NCBI GenBank assembly: GCA_937927975.1
Contig: CALEZT010000065.1
Location: 1-45,542 of the forward strand
Source of the DNA: an uncultured Phycisphaerales bacterium
GTDB taxonomy: Bacteria > Planctomycetota > Phycisphaerae > Sedimentisphaerales > Anaerobacaceae
DNA length: 45,542 nucleotides
Reading direction: 5' to 3'
Shown here: piece after piece, positions 9,185 through 17,181 of the stretch
How the letters are laid out: each line of letters starts with the position of its first letter
Position numbering within the stretch: position 1 is the first letter of the stretch
Program-made: the position numbers and the translations under genes
The notes under the pieces: generated by a model
Told to the model about the DNA's origin: nothing
What the model saw: the letters and a program-made list of their open reading frames with translations, nothing else
Database searches by the model: none

Positions 9185-9493
9185 ATGGTCGTTTTTGTTG
9201 GGAATTTCTCGCGGGACACCACGGAACAGGACCTGTTGGACAAATTCGAGCAGTACGGACGGGTCACGACGATCAACGTGATGAGGGATGAGATCAGCGA
9301 GCGCACCCTCGGATTCGGGTTCATCGAGATGGCCGACAGCGCGGCCGCCCGGCAAGCCATCGCGGACCTGAATCATTCGAAGCTCAAAGGTTCGACTCTG
9401 ATCGTCTGCGAGACGGCGCCGCGCGTCGAGCGCAGGCGGTTCGCCCAGAAACAGTCCTCTGTTTCCCCCATCCAGGCGACGAACCAGGGTTAG
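9185..9493 (+). CDS. RRM-type RNA-binding protein
   Basis: 102 residues consisting of a single RNA recognition motif. RNP2 is at the N-terminus (VFVGNFS, about residues 3-9) and RNP1 is LGFGFIEM (about 42-49), with a short basic, disordered tail (RVERRRFAQKQ). This is the small single-RRM protein type common in cyanobacteria and planctomycetes, which binds single-stranded RNA and is often linked to cold response. The start is set by AAGGAG six bases before the ATG. It lies 50 bp after the isomerase-like gene, on the same strand. Confidence 0.9.
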   Translation: MVVFVGNFSRDTTEQDLLDKFEQYGRVTTINVMRDEISERTLGFGFIEMADSAAARQAIADLNHSKLKGSTLIVCETAPRVERRRFAQKQSSVSPIQATNQG

Positions 9494-9573
9494 TCCGCCT
9501 TTCCCATCACGATCGACAGTCTCTGGAAACTTCGGAGCGATTTAGGTTCAAAGCAAACGACGTAGCCAAGAAG

Positions 9574-9936
9574 ATGGTCATCACGACGAGGCCCGACACC
9601 CCCATCTACGACGCCATCCGCCTCATGGCCAATCGAAACCTGACCGCGCTGCCGGTGGTGGACGCGGATCTGAAGCTCGTGGGCATCCTCTCGGAAAGGG
9701 ACGTGCTCCGCCTGCTCTACGAGACCGTGGACCGCGCCAGCCAGACGGTTGCAGACTACATGAACACGCAGGTTGTCTCTCTCGACGTGAGCGCCAGCCT
9801 GATCGATCTGTGCGATCAGCTCATGGATTCCCACGCTCGCGTGGTGCCGCTGACGGAGCACGGAACGCTGGCTGCGATTGCCAGCCGCAGTGATCTGATC
9901 CAGGGCATCCTGCGAGTCAAGGGCCAGGCGATCTGA
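9574..9936 (+). CDS. CBS-domain pair protein, start uncertain
   Basis: From the ATG at 9574 this is a 120-residue tandem CBS-domain (Bateman) module: an ALPVVDADLKLVGILSERDVLRLL segment ends CBS1, and VVPLTEHGTLAAIASRSDLIQGIL ends CBS2. Such modules bind adenine nucleotides and usually regulate partners. The codons just upstream (about 9541-9573) read FRFKANDVAKK, which is the normal beginning of CBS1, yet that frame has no ATG, GTG or TTG before its upstream stop inside the RRM gene. Either translation starts at a rare codon such as CTG at 9523, or the true start has been lost and the short ATG form is made. Confidence 0.75.
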   Translation: MVITTRPDTPIYDAIRLMANRNLTALPVVDADLKLVGILSERDVLRLLYETVDRASQTVADYMNTQVVSLDVSASLIDLCDQLMDSHARVVPLTEHGTLAAIASRSDLIQGILRVKGQAI

Positions 9937-10885
9937 GCCGGCGGGCTCGCTCGATCCGATGGATGAAGAGCCGCTCCATCAGACCGGCCAGGCCCAGCCA
10001 TCGACACAGCATCGCCAGCCGGGCGTCCGCACCCACGAGGTATCGCGCCTTCGGACGGCGCACGCTCATCAGCCGGACGATGCGACCGGCCGCCTTCTCG
10101 GGCGAACCCGCCCAGGGCAGCACGTCCCCATCGAGAGCCTGCAAGTAACTGCGATTGTACTCGGCCCACGGGCTGTTCGGATCGTCGAAGCGTTCCGCCA
10201 TGCGGCCCGCGACGCCGACGAGTTTGGTCTTATGGAAACCCGGCTCGACGGACACGACGTCGATCCCGAACGGAGCCAGCTCGACCCGGATCGACTGGGA
10301 GAAGGCGATCAGCGCGGCCTTGCTGGCGGCATAGGCGCTGCAATAGGGGTAGCCGACCGAGCCGGCCAGAGACGCCACGTTGATGATTCGTCCCCGCCGA
10401 CGCTGGATCATGGGGCCGACAACCGCGCGCGTCAGAGCCATGGCCCCAAAACAGTTGGTTTCGAACATGTCGCGCACTTCCCGCTCGGAGAGATCGGCAA
10501 ACGAACCGTTGATCAGGATTCCGGCGTTGTTCACGAGGACGTCGATGGGCCCGTATCGGGCCGCGATCCGACGAATGCTCTCGGGATCGGTCACGTCCAG
10601 CGGGTCGATCGTCGCGTCGCATCCGCCGGCATCGAGAGCTTGCCTCAGGGCGTCGGCACGGACGGGATTGCGGACGGTCGCAACGACCTCGAAGCCCGAG
10701 CGAGCCGCCTCCACAGCGGTCAGCAATCCGAAACCGCTGGAGCAACCTGTAATCAAGACCCGACGACGTTCCGTCCGCGCCGCGCCGTCTGCCGATATAC
10801 CATCTGATTGTCGTTCCACAGCTCTCTTCCCGGTCGTGCGAGTCGTCTTGGTCCTCGAAGCGGGTCCGCGCCGTTGCCATCCCAC
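9917..10885 (-). CDS. Short-chain dehydrogenase/reductase (SDR)
   Basis: Classical SDR: cofactor motif TGCSSGFG, structural NNAG, catalytic Ser in NVASLAGS, and YAASK. The C-terminus is longer than usual, with a hydrophobic and basic end (LGLAGLMERLFIHRIERARR) that could associate with membrane, as in long-chain or sterol-type SDRs. The frame opens with a GTG at 10885. A GTG at 10819 preceded by GGAAGAG would remove 22 unconserved residues and leave room for divergent promoters, so it is a good alternative. It is divergent from the epimerase/acyltransferase pair. Substrate unknown. Confidence 0.85.
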   Translation of the reverse strand: MGWQRRGPASRTKTTRTTGKRAVERQSDGISADGAARTERRRVLITGCSSGFGLLTAVEAARSGFEVVATVRNPVRADALRQALDAGGCDATIDPLDVTDPESIRRIAARYGPIDVLVNNAGILINGSFADLSEREVRDMFETNCFGAMALTRAVVGPMIQRRRGRIINVASLAGSVGYPYCSAYAASKAALIAFSQSIRVELAPFGIDVVSVEPGFHKTKLVGVAGRMAERFDDPNSPWAEYNRSYLQALDGDVLPWAGSPEKAAGRIVRLMSVRRPKARYLVGADARLAMLCRWLGLAGLMERLFIHRIERARRLRSPGP

Positions 10886-10894
10886 AGGCCTCTT

Positions 10895-10905
10895 GGTATC
10901 ATACC
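10895..10905. promoter_or_regulatory. Short inverted repeat in divergent promoter gap
   Basis: GGTAT-C-ATACC lies in the small gap between the divergent SDR and epimerase genes. Its position would suit a shared operator, but it is short and could be chance. Confidence 0.2.
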
Positions 10906-10923
10906 GAAGTCAATAAGGCAAGG

Positions 10924-11955
10924 GTGTGCAGAGTCTTGTGGGGTGTCGTGGCTCAGGAATCAGCAGACACGGGTCCTATCCGTCGGCTGGCAATCACCGG
11001 AAGCTCGGGGTATCTGGGCGGCAGGTTCATCGAGCATGTCCGCCGTCAAAGCCCCACCACGCGCATCCTGGGACTGGATCTCCGCCTACCCGCATCGGCT
11101 GCGCCCGATGAGTGCATCCTGGCGGATATCCTCGACGAGGGTCTCAGCCAGACGGTGCGCGCCTTCGCGCCGGACACGATCGTCCACGGCGCATTCGTGT
11201 TCCAGCCGATGCGTGACGCGCGCAGAATGAGACACATCAACGTCGAAGGAACCAGGAACGTGCTGCGAATCGCGGCGGCGGTTCAACCGAGACGATTGCT
11301 GCTGGTCTCCAGCGCGACCGCCTACGGCGCCTGGCCCGACAACCCGGTTCCGATGGACGAGAGCCGGCCCCTTCGGGCGCAACCTGAGCTGCAGTACGCT
11401 TCGGACAAGACCGAGATCGAACAGTTGCTGGCCGCGTTCGCCGAACAGAATCCGCGGATCGCGGTTTCGACCGTGCGGCCGGCGATCATCGGCGGCCCGA
11501 ACATGGACAACTACCTGACTCGCTTCATCTTCGGCATGCCCTTCATCGGGCTTCTCGACGGACGCGATCCTCCGTTGCAGTTGGTCCACGAGGATGACGT
11601 GGTCGCAGCCATCTACGAGATCCTCGTTCGCGACGGACGCGGCCCCTACAATGTCGGACCGCCGGACCACGTGTCGCTCTCGGAACTGGCCCGACGGACG
11701 AACCGGCGCGCATGGAGACTGCCCTTCTGGCTGGCCTACACAGCGGCCTGGCTGGCCTGGAAGACCCGGCTGCCCATCCATGAATGGCCGCCCGGCCTGC
11801 TCTATTTCGTCCGCGAGCCCTGGGTCGTCGCGCCGGTGCGACTCCAGCGCGAACTGGGCTTTCGGTTCCGCTACAGCAGCATCGAGACGCTGCACCAGGT
11901 CGTGGAAGGCATCGAACGCCGCTCGCAATCTTCCCGGGGGGAAGCCCGGCCATGA
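10924..11955 (+). CDS. NAD-dependent epimerase/dehydratase (extended SDR)
   Basis: 343 residues if started at the GTG at 10924; GTG 10948 is an alternative, eight codons later. The N-terminal Rossmann motif is TGSSGYLGG, the catalytic Ser is in LLVSSATAYG, and Tyr/Lys are in YASDK. The C-terminal part contains a hydrophobic LPFWLAYTAAWLAW stretch and an LRYSS-type substrate lid. The family acts on nucleotide sugars, sterols or dihydroflavonol-like substrates. The stop overlaps the next gene's start by four bases (ATGA), so it is translationally coupled to the acyltransferase-like gene. Confidence 0.85.
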   Translation: MCRVLWGVVAQESADTGPIRRLAITGSSGYLGGRFIEHVRRQSPTTRILGLDLRLPASAAPDECILADILDEGLSQTVRAFAPDTIVHGAFVFQPMRDARRMRHINVEGTRNVLRIAAAVQPRRLLLVSSATAYGAWPDNPVPMDESRPLRAQPELQYASDKTEIEQLLAAFAEQNPRIAVSTVRPAIIGGPNMDNYLTRFIFGMPFIGLLDGRDPPLQLVHEDDVVAAIYEILVRDGRGPYNVGPPDHVSLSELARRTNRRAWRLPFWLAYTAAWLAWKTRLPIHEWPPGLLYFVREPWVVAPVRLQRELGFRFRYSSIETLHQVVEGIERRSQSSRGEARP

Positions 11956-13277
11956 GCACGTCGTTTCCCTTCACCACGTTGGAGGAGTTTCTCTTCTGGG
12001 AGGATCGTCCGGCGTACCCCTGGAGCTGTTTCGCGAGGTTCAGATTCGACGGACAGTTGGATCGCGGCGCGTTCGAAACCGCGGTAGGCCGAGTTCTCCA
12101 GCGGCATCCGCTCCTTCGCGCCAAGGCCCGAATGCGAGGGCGGACTCACGTCGACTGGGTCGTCGAGGACGACCCGCAGCCCGTCCTGCAATGGGAGACG
12201 GGCCCTCTCGGGGGTCCCTTTCCTCACGCGACCCATCTGGACCTTCTCCGCGAGATCGGGGTTCGCTTCCGCATCGTCACAGAGGGTTCAAAGTGCGACC
12301 TGGTGGTTCAGTGGCACCACGCCTGTTGCGACGGCGCGGGAATATTCGCTTTTGTCGACGAGTTGCTGATCGCCTATTCTCTGGCGATCGGAACAACATC
12401 GAAGGAACCCCAATTGCGACCGATCGACCCGGACAAGCTCAATCGCCGAGGCCGATTTGGCCTGACGGCAGCAAAGTTCGTGCGTATGCTGCCCAGGCAG
12501 GCGGTGGGCCTGCTGGGCGTCCGGCAGTTCGTGACGCGATCTCCGGTTCCGATCGTGCCCCATGAGCCGTGCCACGCCGGTGGCCCGCCGGCGGGATACC
12601 CAGCGGTGTTGACTCGGGCCCTCAGCACCGCCCAGACCGGGGCTCTTCGCAAGGCCGCGACGCAACTGGGAGTCCGACTCAATGACCTGATGGCCACGCA
12701 GTTGTTCCTGTCTCTCGACGAATGGCGATTTCGTCACGGCGTCGGGGACAATGGCTGGCTTCGGATGATGGTTCCCATCAACCTGCGGATTGCGTCCGAC
12801 CGCAGGCTCTCAGCCGCCTGCCTGGCGAGTTCGATCTTTCTGGACCGTCGACACCAAGACTGCGAAAAACCCGAGGCCTTGCTCCGCAGCATTCACGACG
12901 AGATGAGCCTCATTCTGTCCCATCAACTCGGATTGACCTTCGTTTTCTCCTCCTGGCTGCTCAACCTCATCCCCGGCGGACTGAAACGACGGACCCGCGC
13001 GCGCCAGTGCTCGATGTCCTGCATCTTCACGAATCTGGGCAAAATGTTCGCGCATTCGCCCTTGCCGCGACAGGCCGGCCGCCTGATCGCCGGCAACGTG
13101 ACGCTGGAGAGCATCGACGCGGTCGCGCCGAATCGCCCCTACACATACGCCGCATTCGCGGCCGGCATCTATGCAGGCCGACTGGCCATCACGCTCCATC
13201 ACGATCCCAGAGCAATCGCGAGTGACCAGGCGGTGGACCTGCTGGAGACGTTCCTGGGCCGGCTGCGAAATGCGTAA
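11952..13277 (+). CDS. Condensation-domain-type acyltransferase
   Basis: 441 residues from the ATG at 11952, which overlaps the previous stop as ATGA. The fold is the chloramphenicol acetyltransferase/condensation type: the active-site motif is HHACCDG (H122, H123, D127, G128), preceded by an N-terminal half with RHPLLRAK typical of PapA, WES or alcohol acetyltransferase-like proteins. No carrier-protein or adenylation domain is present, so it is a stand-alone enzyme that would form an ester or amide from an acyl thioester. With the coupled epimerase and the divergent SDR it may make a modified lipid or small metabolite. The product is not predictable. Confidence 0.75.
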   Translation: MSTSFPFTTLEEFLFWEDRPAYPWSCFARFRFDGQLDRGAFETAVGRVLQRHPLLRAKARMRGRTHVDWVVEDDPQPVLQWETGPLGGPFPHATHLDLLREIGVRFRIVTEGSKCDLVVQWHHACCDGAGIFAFVDELLIAYSLAIGTTSKEPQLRPIDPDKLNRRGRFGLTAAKFVRMLPRQAVGLLGVRQFVTRSPVPIVPHEPCHAGGPPAGYPAVLTRALSTAQTGALRKAATQLGVRLNDLMATQLFLSLDEWRFRHGVGDNGWLRMMVPINLRIASDRRLSAACLASSIFLDRRHQDCEKPEALLRSIHDEMSLILSHQLGLTFVFSSWLLNLIPGGLKRRTRARQCSMSCIFTNLGKMFAHSPLPRQAGRLIAGNVTLESIDAVAPNRPYTYAAFAAGIYAGRLAITLHHDPRAIASDQAVDLLETFLGRLRNA

Positions 13278-13283
13278 ACGAGG

Positions 13284-13312
13284 GTGCCGCCCGGAACGGG
13301 CCCGGACGGCAC
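13284..13312. terminator. GC-rich hairpin between convergent genes
   Basis: GTGCCGCCCGG can pair with CCCGGACGGCAC with one mismatch, seven bases after the acyltransferase stop and downstream of the convergent hsp20 gene. There is no T-run on either side, so it may be a weak bidirectional terminator or only an mRNA 3' end. Confidence 0.3.
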
Positions 13313-13372
13313 AATCCAACCTGAGATTCGATTACAGATCTGCTTCTTCTCCAATCGATCCGAAGGGGTCCG

Positions 13373-13822
13373 CTATCCCTGCACTTTGACTTTCACCGCT
13401 TTGCTCTTCTCGGCCTTGGGCAGGGTGACGGACAGGACGCCGTCTTTGACGACCGCTTGGATCTTGTCCTGATCGACATCGCCAGGCAGCGAAATCTCCC
13501 GACGGAACGAACCCCAGGCGCTCTCCATGTGGTAGTAGCCTTCGCCGTTGGCCTCATGGGATTCCTTCTTTTCTCCGCTGAGCGTCAGCGTGTTGCCGTA
13601 GACCGAAATCTCGATGTCTTCCGGCTTGCAGCCCGGGACTTCGGCGCGGACCAGAACTGCATCGTCTTTCTCCGCCACGTCGATCGCCGGCCAGGTCCTC
13701 TCGCTGAGCAACGAGAACGGCGTATCCAGCCCTCGGAAGAAGCTGTTGAACAGATCGTCCATTTGCCCGCGGAGGGTGCCCAACTCGTTTCGATTTCTTC
13801 GGGTCCAAGGTACGATTGCCAT
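13373..13822 (-). CDS. Small heat shock protein Hsp20
   Basis: 149 residues. The alpha-crystallin domain covers about 42-140, with the usual PAIDVAEKDDAVLVRAEVPG start, the GEKK turn and the GVLSVTLPK near the end. The N-terminal arm (FRGLDTPFSLL) is short. Hsp20 proteins form oligomers that hold unfolding proteins without ATP. AAAGGAG lies eight bases before the ATG. I see neither a CIRCE element nor a sigma-32 promoter upstream, so heat control, if any, is by another route. Confidence 0.95.
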   Translation of the reverse strand: MAIVPWTRRNRNELGTLRGQMDDLFNSFFRGLDTPFSLLSERTWPAIDVAEKDDAVLVRAEVPGCKPEDIEISVYGNTLTLSGEKKESHEANGEGYYHMESAWGSFRREISLPGDVDQDKIQAVVKDGVLSVTLPKAEKSKAVKVKVQG

Positions 13823-14144
13823 AGTTTCTTCTCCTTTCTTGCCAAAACACGACTTTGAATCTCTTCAGTTCCAAATCCGTATTCTCGTCTGAAAGACATG
13901 CAAACTGCGTGCCAGACGAGAAGGCCCGAAAAAGGGCACGGAATGGGCTCATCAACGCAGTCTGGAGCACGCGATTGCGTCATTTCAACTGTCAAAATGG
14001 CATTTCCCCCCTTCTTGCGTACGCCCACAGCGAGCGCCCCGACCGTGCAAATCCACGAGAACTGGATGAGCGCAAAAGAAGCGGCGGGTCCCTCGTGGGA
14101 CCCGCCGCTGTGGATGCGTCAGAGAAAGACAGAGTCGCGTCGAA
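13823..14144. other. Intergenic region, 322 bp
   Basis: This gap holds the leader and ribosome-binding site of hsp20 on its left and the terminator of the oxidoreductase gene at 14081-14108 on its right. A TTGACA is present on the minus strand near 13990 but has no matching -10 at a proper distance. I see no gene or stable RNA here. Confidence 0.5.
14081..14108 (-). terminator. Intrinsic terminator of the Tat-exported oxidoreductase gene
   Basis: A perfect 12-bp stem (GCGGCGGGTCCC and its complement) with a 4-nt loop lies 36 bp beyond the stop codon on the minus strand. It is followed in that direction by TTCTTTTG. Confidence 0.8.
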
Positions 14145-15473
14145 TCAACCGTCGAGGGTCCAGCCTTGGCGGTATTTGCGCCGGAGCAGCTCGTTGGCCT
14201 CCGGGCTGTTCTTGACCTGGCCGGTCGCGCCGTCGTATTCGAGCTTCTTGCCCACGCGATAGGCGACCAGGCCCAGGATCATCGTCTCGATCATCGTGCC
14301 GCTGTATTCGAAGTCGCACGCGGTCTTGCGGCTGGGGTCCTTGCAGGCCTTGATCCAATCCGTCTGGAAGTGCCCGAGGTCGGGCAGCATTTTCTCCTTG
14401 GGCCGGCGATCGTAATAGCTCATGTCCGCGTTGTCGCCGAAGGGGATCAGCAGGCGGGAGGTGAAGTCGGTGATCAGATAGCCCTTGGTGCCCTTGAACA
14501 TCGCGCCGTGACCGATCTTGTTCAGATCGACCCAATCCCTCGGCGTTCTGGGCATCGCGCCGCCCTGGTACCAGTGGACGCCGATTTCGCCGCGCCAGTC
14601 GTTGGCCGGGAGCACGGCGTGGCTTTCCATCCGAACCGGCGTCACATCCGGGTTGAACGGCTCGCCGGAGGCTTCCATCGTGGTCGGCAGGCCGTTGCCG
14701 ACGACGTTCCAGACGAGGTCCATCGTGTGGCTGCCCATGTCGCCGATCTGACCGGTGCCGAAATCCCAGTACATATTCCACTGGAGGCAGTTGGCGCCGG
14801 GGCCGCCGGAGAAGTAGCCGGGGTTGTAGGGATGGAAGGGCGACGGTCCGATCCACAGATCATAGTGCAGGTGAGCGGGCGGCTCGCCCTGGGCGGGCAG
14901 GTACCCGGGTCGGGGGATCTGACGGTTGCCCCAGGCGTAGGCGTCTTTCAGTTCGCCGATCGCGCCGTCGCGAACCAGCTCCTGAATGCGGTTGAAGTTC
15001 GGGTGCTCGTGACGCTGCATGCCGACCTGCGTGGCCAGCTTGCCCTTCTTCTTGGCCCAGTTGGCGCGGACGATGCGGGCTTCCTCCACGCCGATGGCCA
15101 GGGGTTTCTCCATGTAGCAGTGCTGGTTGCGGTTCAGGCACCAGTTGGCGATGAACGCGTGCGTGTGGTCGGCGGTACAGCAGATGACCGCGTCGATGTC
15201 CTTCTGGTCGAGGCACTTTCGCCAATCGACGTACTTCTTGGCCTTCGGGAATCGCTTGGCGCCGAACTCCAGGTGCTCCTCGTTGATGTCGCACAAGGCG
15301 ACCACGTTCTCGCCCTCCAGGTCCCGGAAGTGGGCTTCGCCCCGGCCCCAGGTCCCGATCAAGGCCATGTTCAGCTTGTTGCTGGGGGCGTTGGCGCCGG
15401 AGAGCACACTGCTGGGCACGATGAGCAGCCCGGCTCCGGTCGCGGTCGTCTTGAGGAAGTCACGTCGTTTCAT
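14145..15473 (-). CDS. Tat-exported Gfo/Idh/MocA family oxidoreductase
   Basis: 442 residues. A Tat leader (KRRDFLKTTATGAGLLIVPSS) is followed by a Rossmann domain with GTWGRG, the family signature EKP in CYMEKPLA, and a C-terminal substrate domain of the planctomycete type (WDFGTGQIGDMGSHTMDLVW). The family oxidises or epimerises sugars with tightly bound NAD(P), and exported members rely on the Tat system because they fold with cofactor inside the cell. AGGAGG precedes the ATG, giving one of the strongest ribosome-binding sites here. It is monocistronic, with its own terminator. Confidence 0.85.
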   Translation of the reverse strand: MKRRDFLKTTATGAGLLIVPSSVLSGANAPSNKLNMALIGTWGRGEAHFRDLEGENVVALCDINEEHLEFGAKRFPKAKKYVDWRKCLDQKDIDAVICCTADHTHAFIANWCLNRNQHCYMEKPLAIGVEEARIVRANWAKKKGKLATQVGMQRHEHPNFNRIQELVRDGAIGELKDAYAWGNRQIPRPGYLPAQGEPPAHLHYDLWIGPSPFHPYNPGYFSGGPGANCLQWNMYWDFGTGQIGDMGSHTMDLVWNVVGNGLPTTMEASGEPFNPDVTPVRMESHAVLPANDWRGEIGVHWYQGGAMPRTPRDWVDLNKIGHGAMFKGTKGYLITDFTSRLLIPFGDNADMSYYDRRPKEKMLPDLGHFQTDWIKACKDPSRKTACDFEYSGTMIETMILGLVAYRVGKKLEYDGATGQVKNSPEANELLRRKYRQGWTLDG

Positions 15474-15612
15474 GCGGTTGTCCTCCTATGGTTGTGCAAT
15501 TGCGTTCATAAGGGCCACGGAGCCATACTAGCTCAAGGAACGGACCCGATCAAGCCCCGCCCTCCGCAAAATGGCGAATGCATCCCATCTCCGCAGAATT
15601 TCGAGCAGCATG

Positions 15613-15642
15613 TTGACTTGAGCCTGGGGATCGGGACACTAT
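15613..15642 (+). promoter_or_regulatory. Promoter placing the start site at the thioesterase ATG
   Basis: TTGACT (15613-15618) and CACTAT (15637-15642) are 18 bp apart. The expected transcription start, about seven bases on, coincides with the ATG at 15649. No Shine-Dalgarno sequence precedes that ATG. Confidence 0.35.
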
Positions 15643-15648
15643 GGCGTT

Positions 15649-16146
15649 ATGGAAAAACCGGAAGGCAAAACGCCCAGTCAAAGCATCGTCGAGACGCGAT
15701 ACCTGGTGATGCCGACGCAGGCCAATCCGCAGGGGACCGCCTTCGGCGGGGCCATCGTCGGGTGGATCGACATGACCGCCGCGATGGCCGCCCAGCGGCA
15801 TTGCGGCTGCGAGGTGGTGACCGCCGGCATCGACTCGCTGGTCTTCCGCCAGCCGATCCGGATCGGCGACCACGTGATCCTCAAAGCCGCGGTCAATTAT
15901 GTGAGCCGGTCCTCCATGGAGGTCGGCGTCCAGGTCATTCGCGAGGACCCCTACAGTGGCCAACAGACCCTCGCCACGACGGCGCACCTGATGCTCGTGG
16001 CGCTGGACGCGAACAAGAGGCCCGTGCCCGCCCCGCCGCTGGTGCCCGAGACGCCCCAGGAGAAGCGACGGTACGCGAATGCCCGACTGCGAGTCCAGGC
16101 CAGGAAGGAACGACTCCGAGCCATCGACCAGGAGAACCGGTCGTAG
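15649..16146 (+). CDS. Acyl-CoA thioesterase, hotdog fold (YciA-like)
   Basis: 165 residues. The single hotdog domain has the YciA/BACH-type active-site region ANPQGTAFGG followed by an Asp (WIDMTAAMAA), then FRQPIRIGDHV and a NYVSRSSMEVGVQV strand. These enzymes hydrolyse fatty acyl-CoA in the cytoplasm. The C-terminal 40 residues are a charged helix not needed for the fold. The ATG has no Shine-Dalgarno sequence, and a promoter-like pair lies immediately upstream, so the mRNA may be leaderless. Confidence 0.85.
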   Translation: MEKPEGKTPSQSIVETRYLVMPTQANPQGTAFGGAIVGWIDMTAAMAAQRHCGCEVVTAGIDSLVFRQPIRIGDHVILKAAVNYVSRSSMEVGVQVIREDPYSGQQTLATTAHLMLVALDANKRPVPAPPLVPETPQEKRRYANARLRVQARKERLRAIDQENRS

Positions 16147-16280
16147 CCGCGACCGACGGGGCCCCCAAAGAGGGTCTTGGCTGCGGCCAAAGGGCGGATC
16201 GCCCTGCGAACAGAATCACCCGGCGAGCGTATAGACAATGACGAGCGATTTCGTCTACGCGGCAGAAAAGGCGAAGGACG

Positions 16281-17132
16281 GTGTACGAAGACAAATACAC
16301 GATCACCGACACCAAACAGGACATCCTCAGCCATCAGCAGCGCAGAGATCGCATCCACGTTCTGACCGTGGACCCGTCGCTGGGCGAGGATGTGTGCGAG
16401 AGGATCCGCGCGGACAAACGGCTCAAACGATGCACGCTGATCTGTCCCCGCGCGACGACGGTCCGCGCAGGCGTTGATGAAATCGAGCGGACAGCCCAGG
16501 AAACGGTTTCCTCCCGGCTGATCCTCTTCGACGTGCGACGGCTCACCATGCCCAAGCTCCGACAGATCTTCAACGCCATCGTGGGCTACAACCGTCGGGA
16601 CTTCAACAAGTCCTGCTTCAGCATCTGCATCGGCGACGGTCCCCTGGCGCTCTTCCAGAACGGCCAATTCGCCAACCCGTTCGTTCCTCACCTCTCGGCT
16701 CACCGCGTGGACTTCCACCCGGCGGTGTTTTTCTTCGACCCCTTCCTGCACTACGAGCCCGACGAGACCCCGCTCCAGAGCATGGACGACGAATTCCTCA
16801 TCCCGCACACGATCCCCAGGAGGCTGGCGCCGTACTTCAAGAGCGACGACATGACGGTGCCCCTGATCCGCCAGTATTTCCGGGCGGTGGACAAGGACGA
16901 CCAAACGCGGAAGACCCGACGAAACCTGCTCAGGCACGTGTACAAGAAGAGGCTCGCCGAGACGCTGCCCGGCCGCGAGAGTGAGTATGAGGACCTGCTC
17001 ACCCGCAGCGGAATCCACTGGGCCAGCGAGAAAATGAACCTCTACCCGCTCTACTTCGAGGACTGGGTTTACGATCTGATGCGCCAGGCCCGTCGAAACG
17101 CGGACCTCAAGCCGCCCGCGGCTGCGACGTGA
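16281..17132 (+). CDS. Hypothetical protein, 283 aa
   Basis: Starts at a GTG (16281) with GAAGGA immediately upstream; no ATG is available in frame before it. The protein is soluble and mixed alpha/beta, rich in Arg and Asp, with no signal peptide. Segments such as SCFSICIGDGPLALF and HPAVFFFDPFLHYEPDE look like buried strands. The C-terminal 90 residues are helical and basic. I do not recognise a family. It stands alone between the thioesterase and the convergent lipid A cluster. Confidence 0.65.
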   Translation: MYEDKYTITDTKQDILSHQQRRDRIHVLTVDPSLGEDVCERIRADKRLKRCTLICPRATTVRAGVDEIERTAQETVSSRLILFDVRRLTMPKLRQIFNAIVGYNRRDFNKSCFSICIGDGPLALFQNGQFANPFVPHLSAHRVDFHPAVFFFDPFLHYEPDETPLQSMDDEFLIPHTIPRRLAPYFKSDDMTVPLIRQYFRAVDKDDQTRKTRRNLLRHVYKKRLAETLPGRESEYEDLLTRSGIHWASEKMNLYPLYFEDWVYDLMRQARRNADLKPPAAAT

Positions 17133-17148
17133 CGGCGGGCGTCTTCAA

Positions 17149-17176
17149 TCATCCATCATCAATAGCCAATCATCCT
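17149..17176. repeat. Single arm of TCATCAATC-type intergenic repeat
   Basis: A low-complexity tract built from AATCATCC, ATCATCAAT and CCAATCATCC fills the gap between two convergent genes. It shares words with the longer copy in front of bamA (24303-24341). I found no facing arm nearby. Confidence 0.5.
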
Positions 17177-17181
17177 GGCCG

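Noticed and set aside
13985..13995. TTGACA on the minus strand as an hsp20 promoter
   Set aside because: No -10 element occurs at 15-19 bp, and the distance to hsp20 is long.
14166..16241. 691-codon plus-strand open frame
   Set aside because: Antisense shadow of the Gfo/Idh/MocA oxidoreductase continuing out of frame over the thioesterase. Its composition is the mirror of the real gene.
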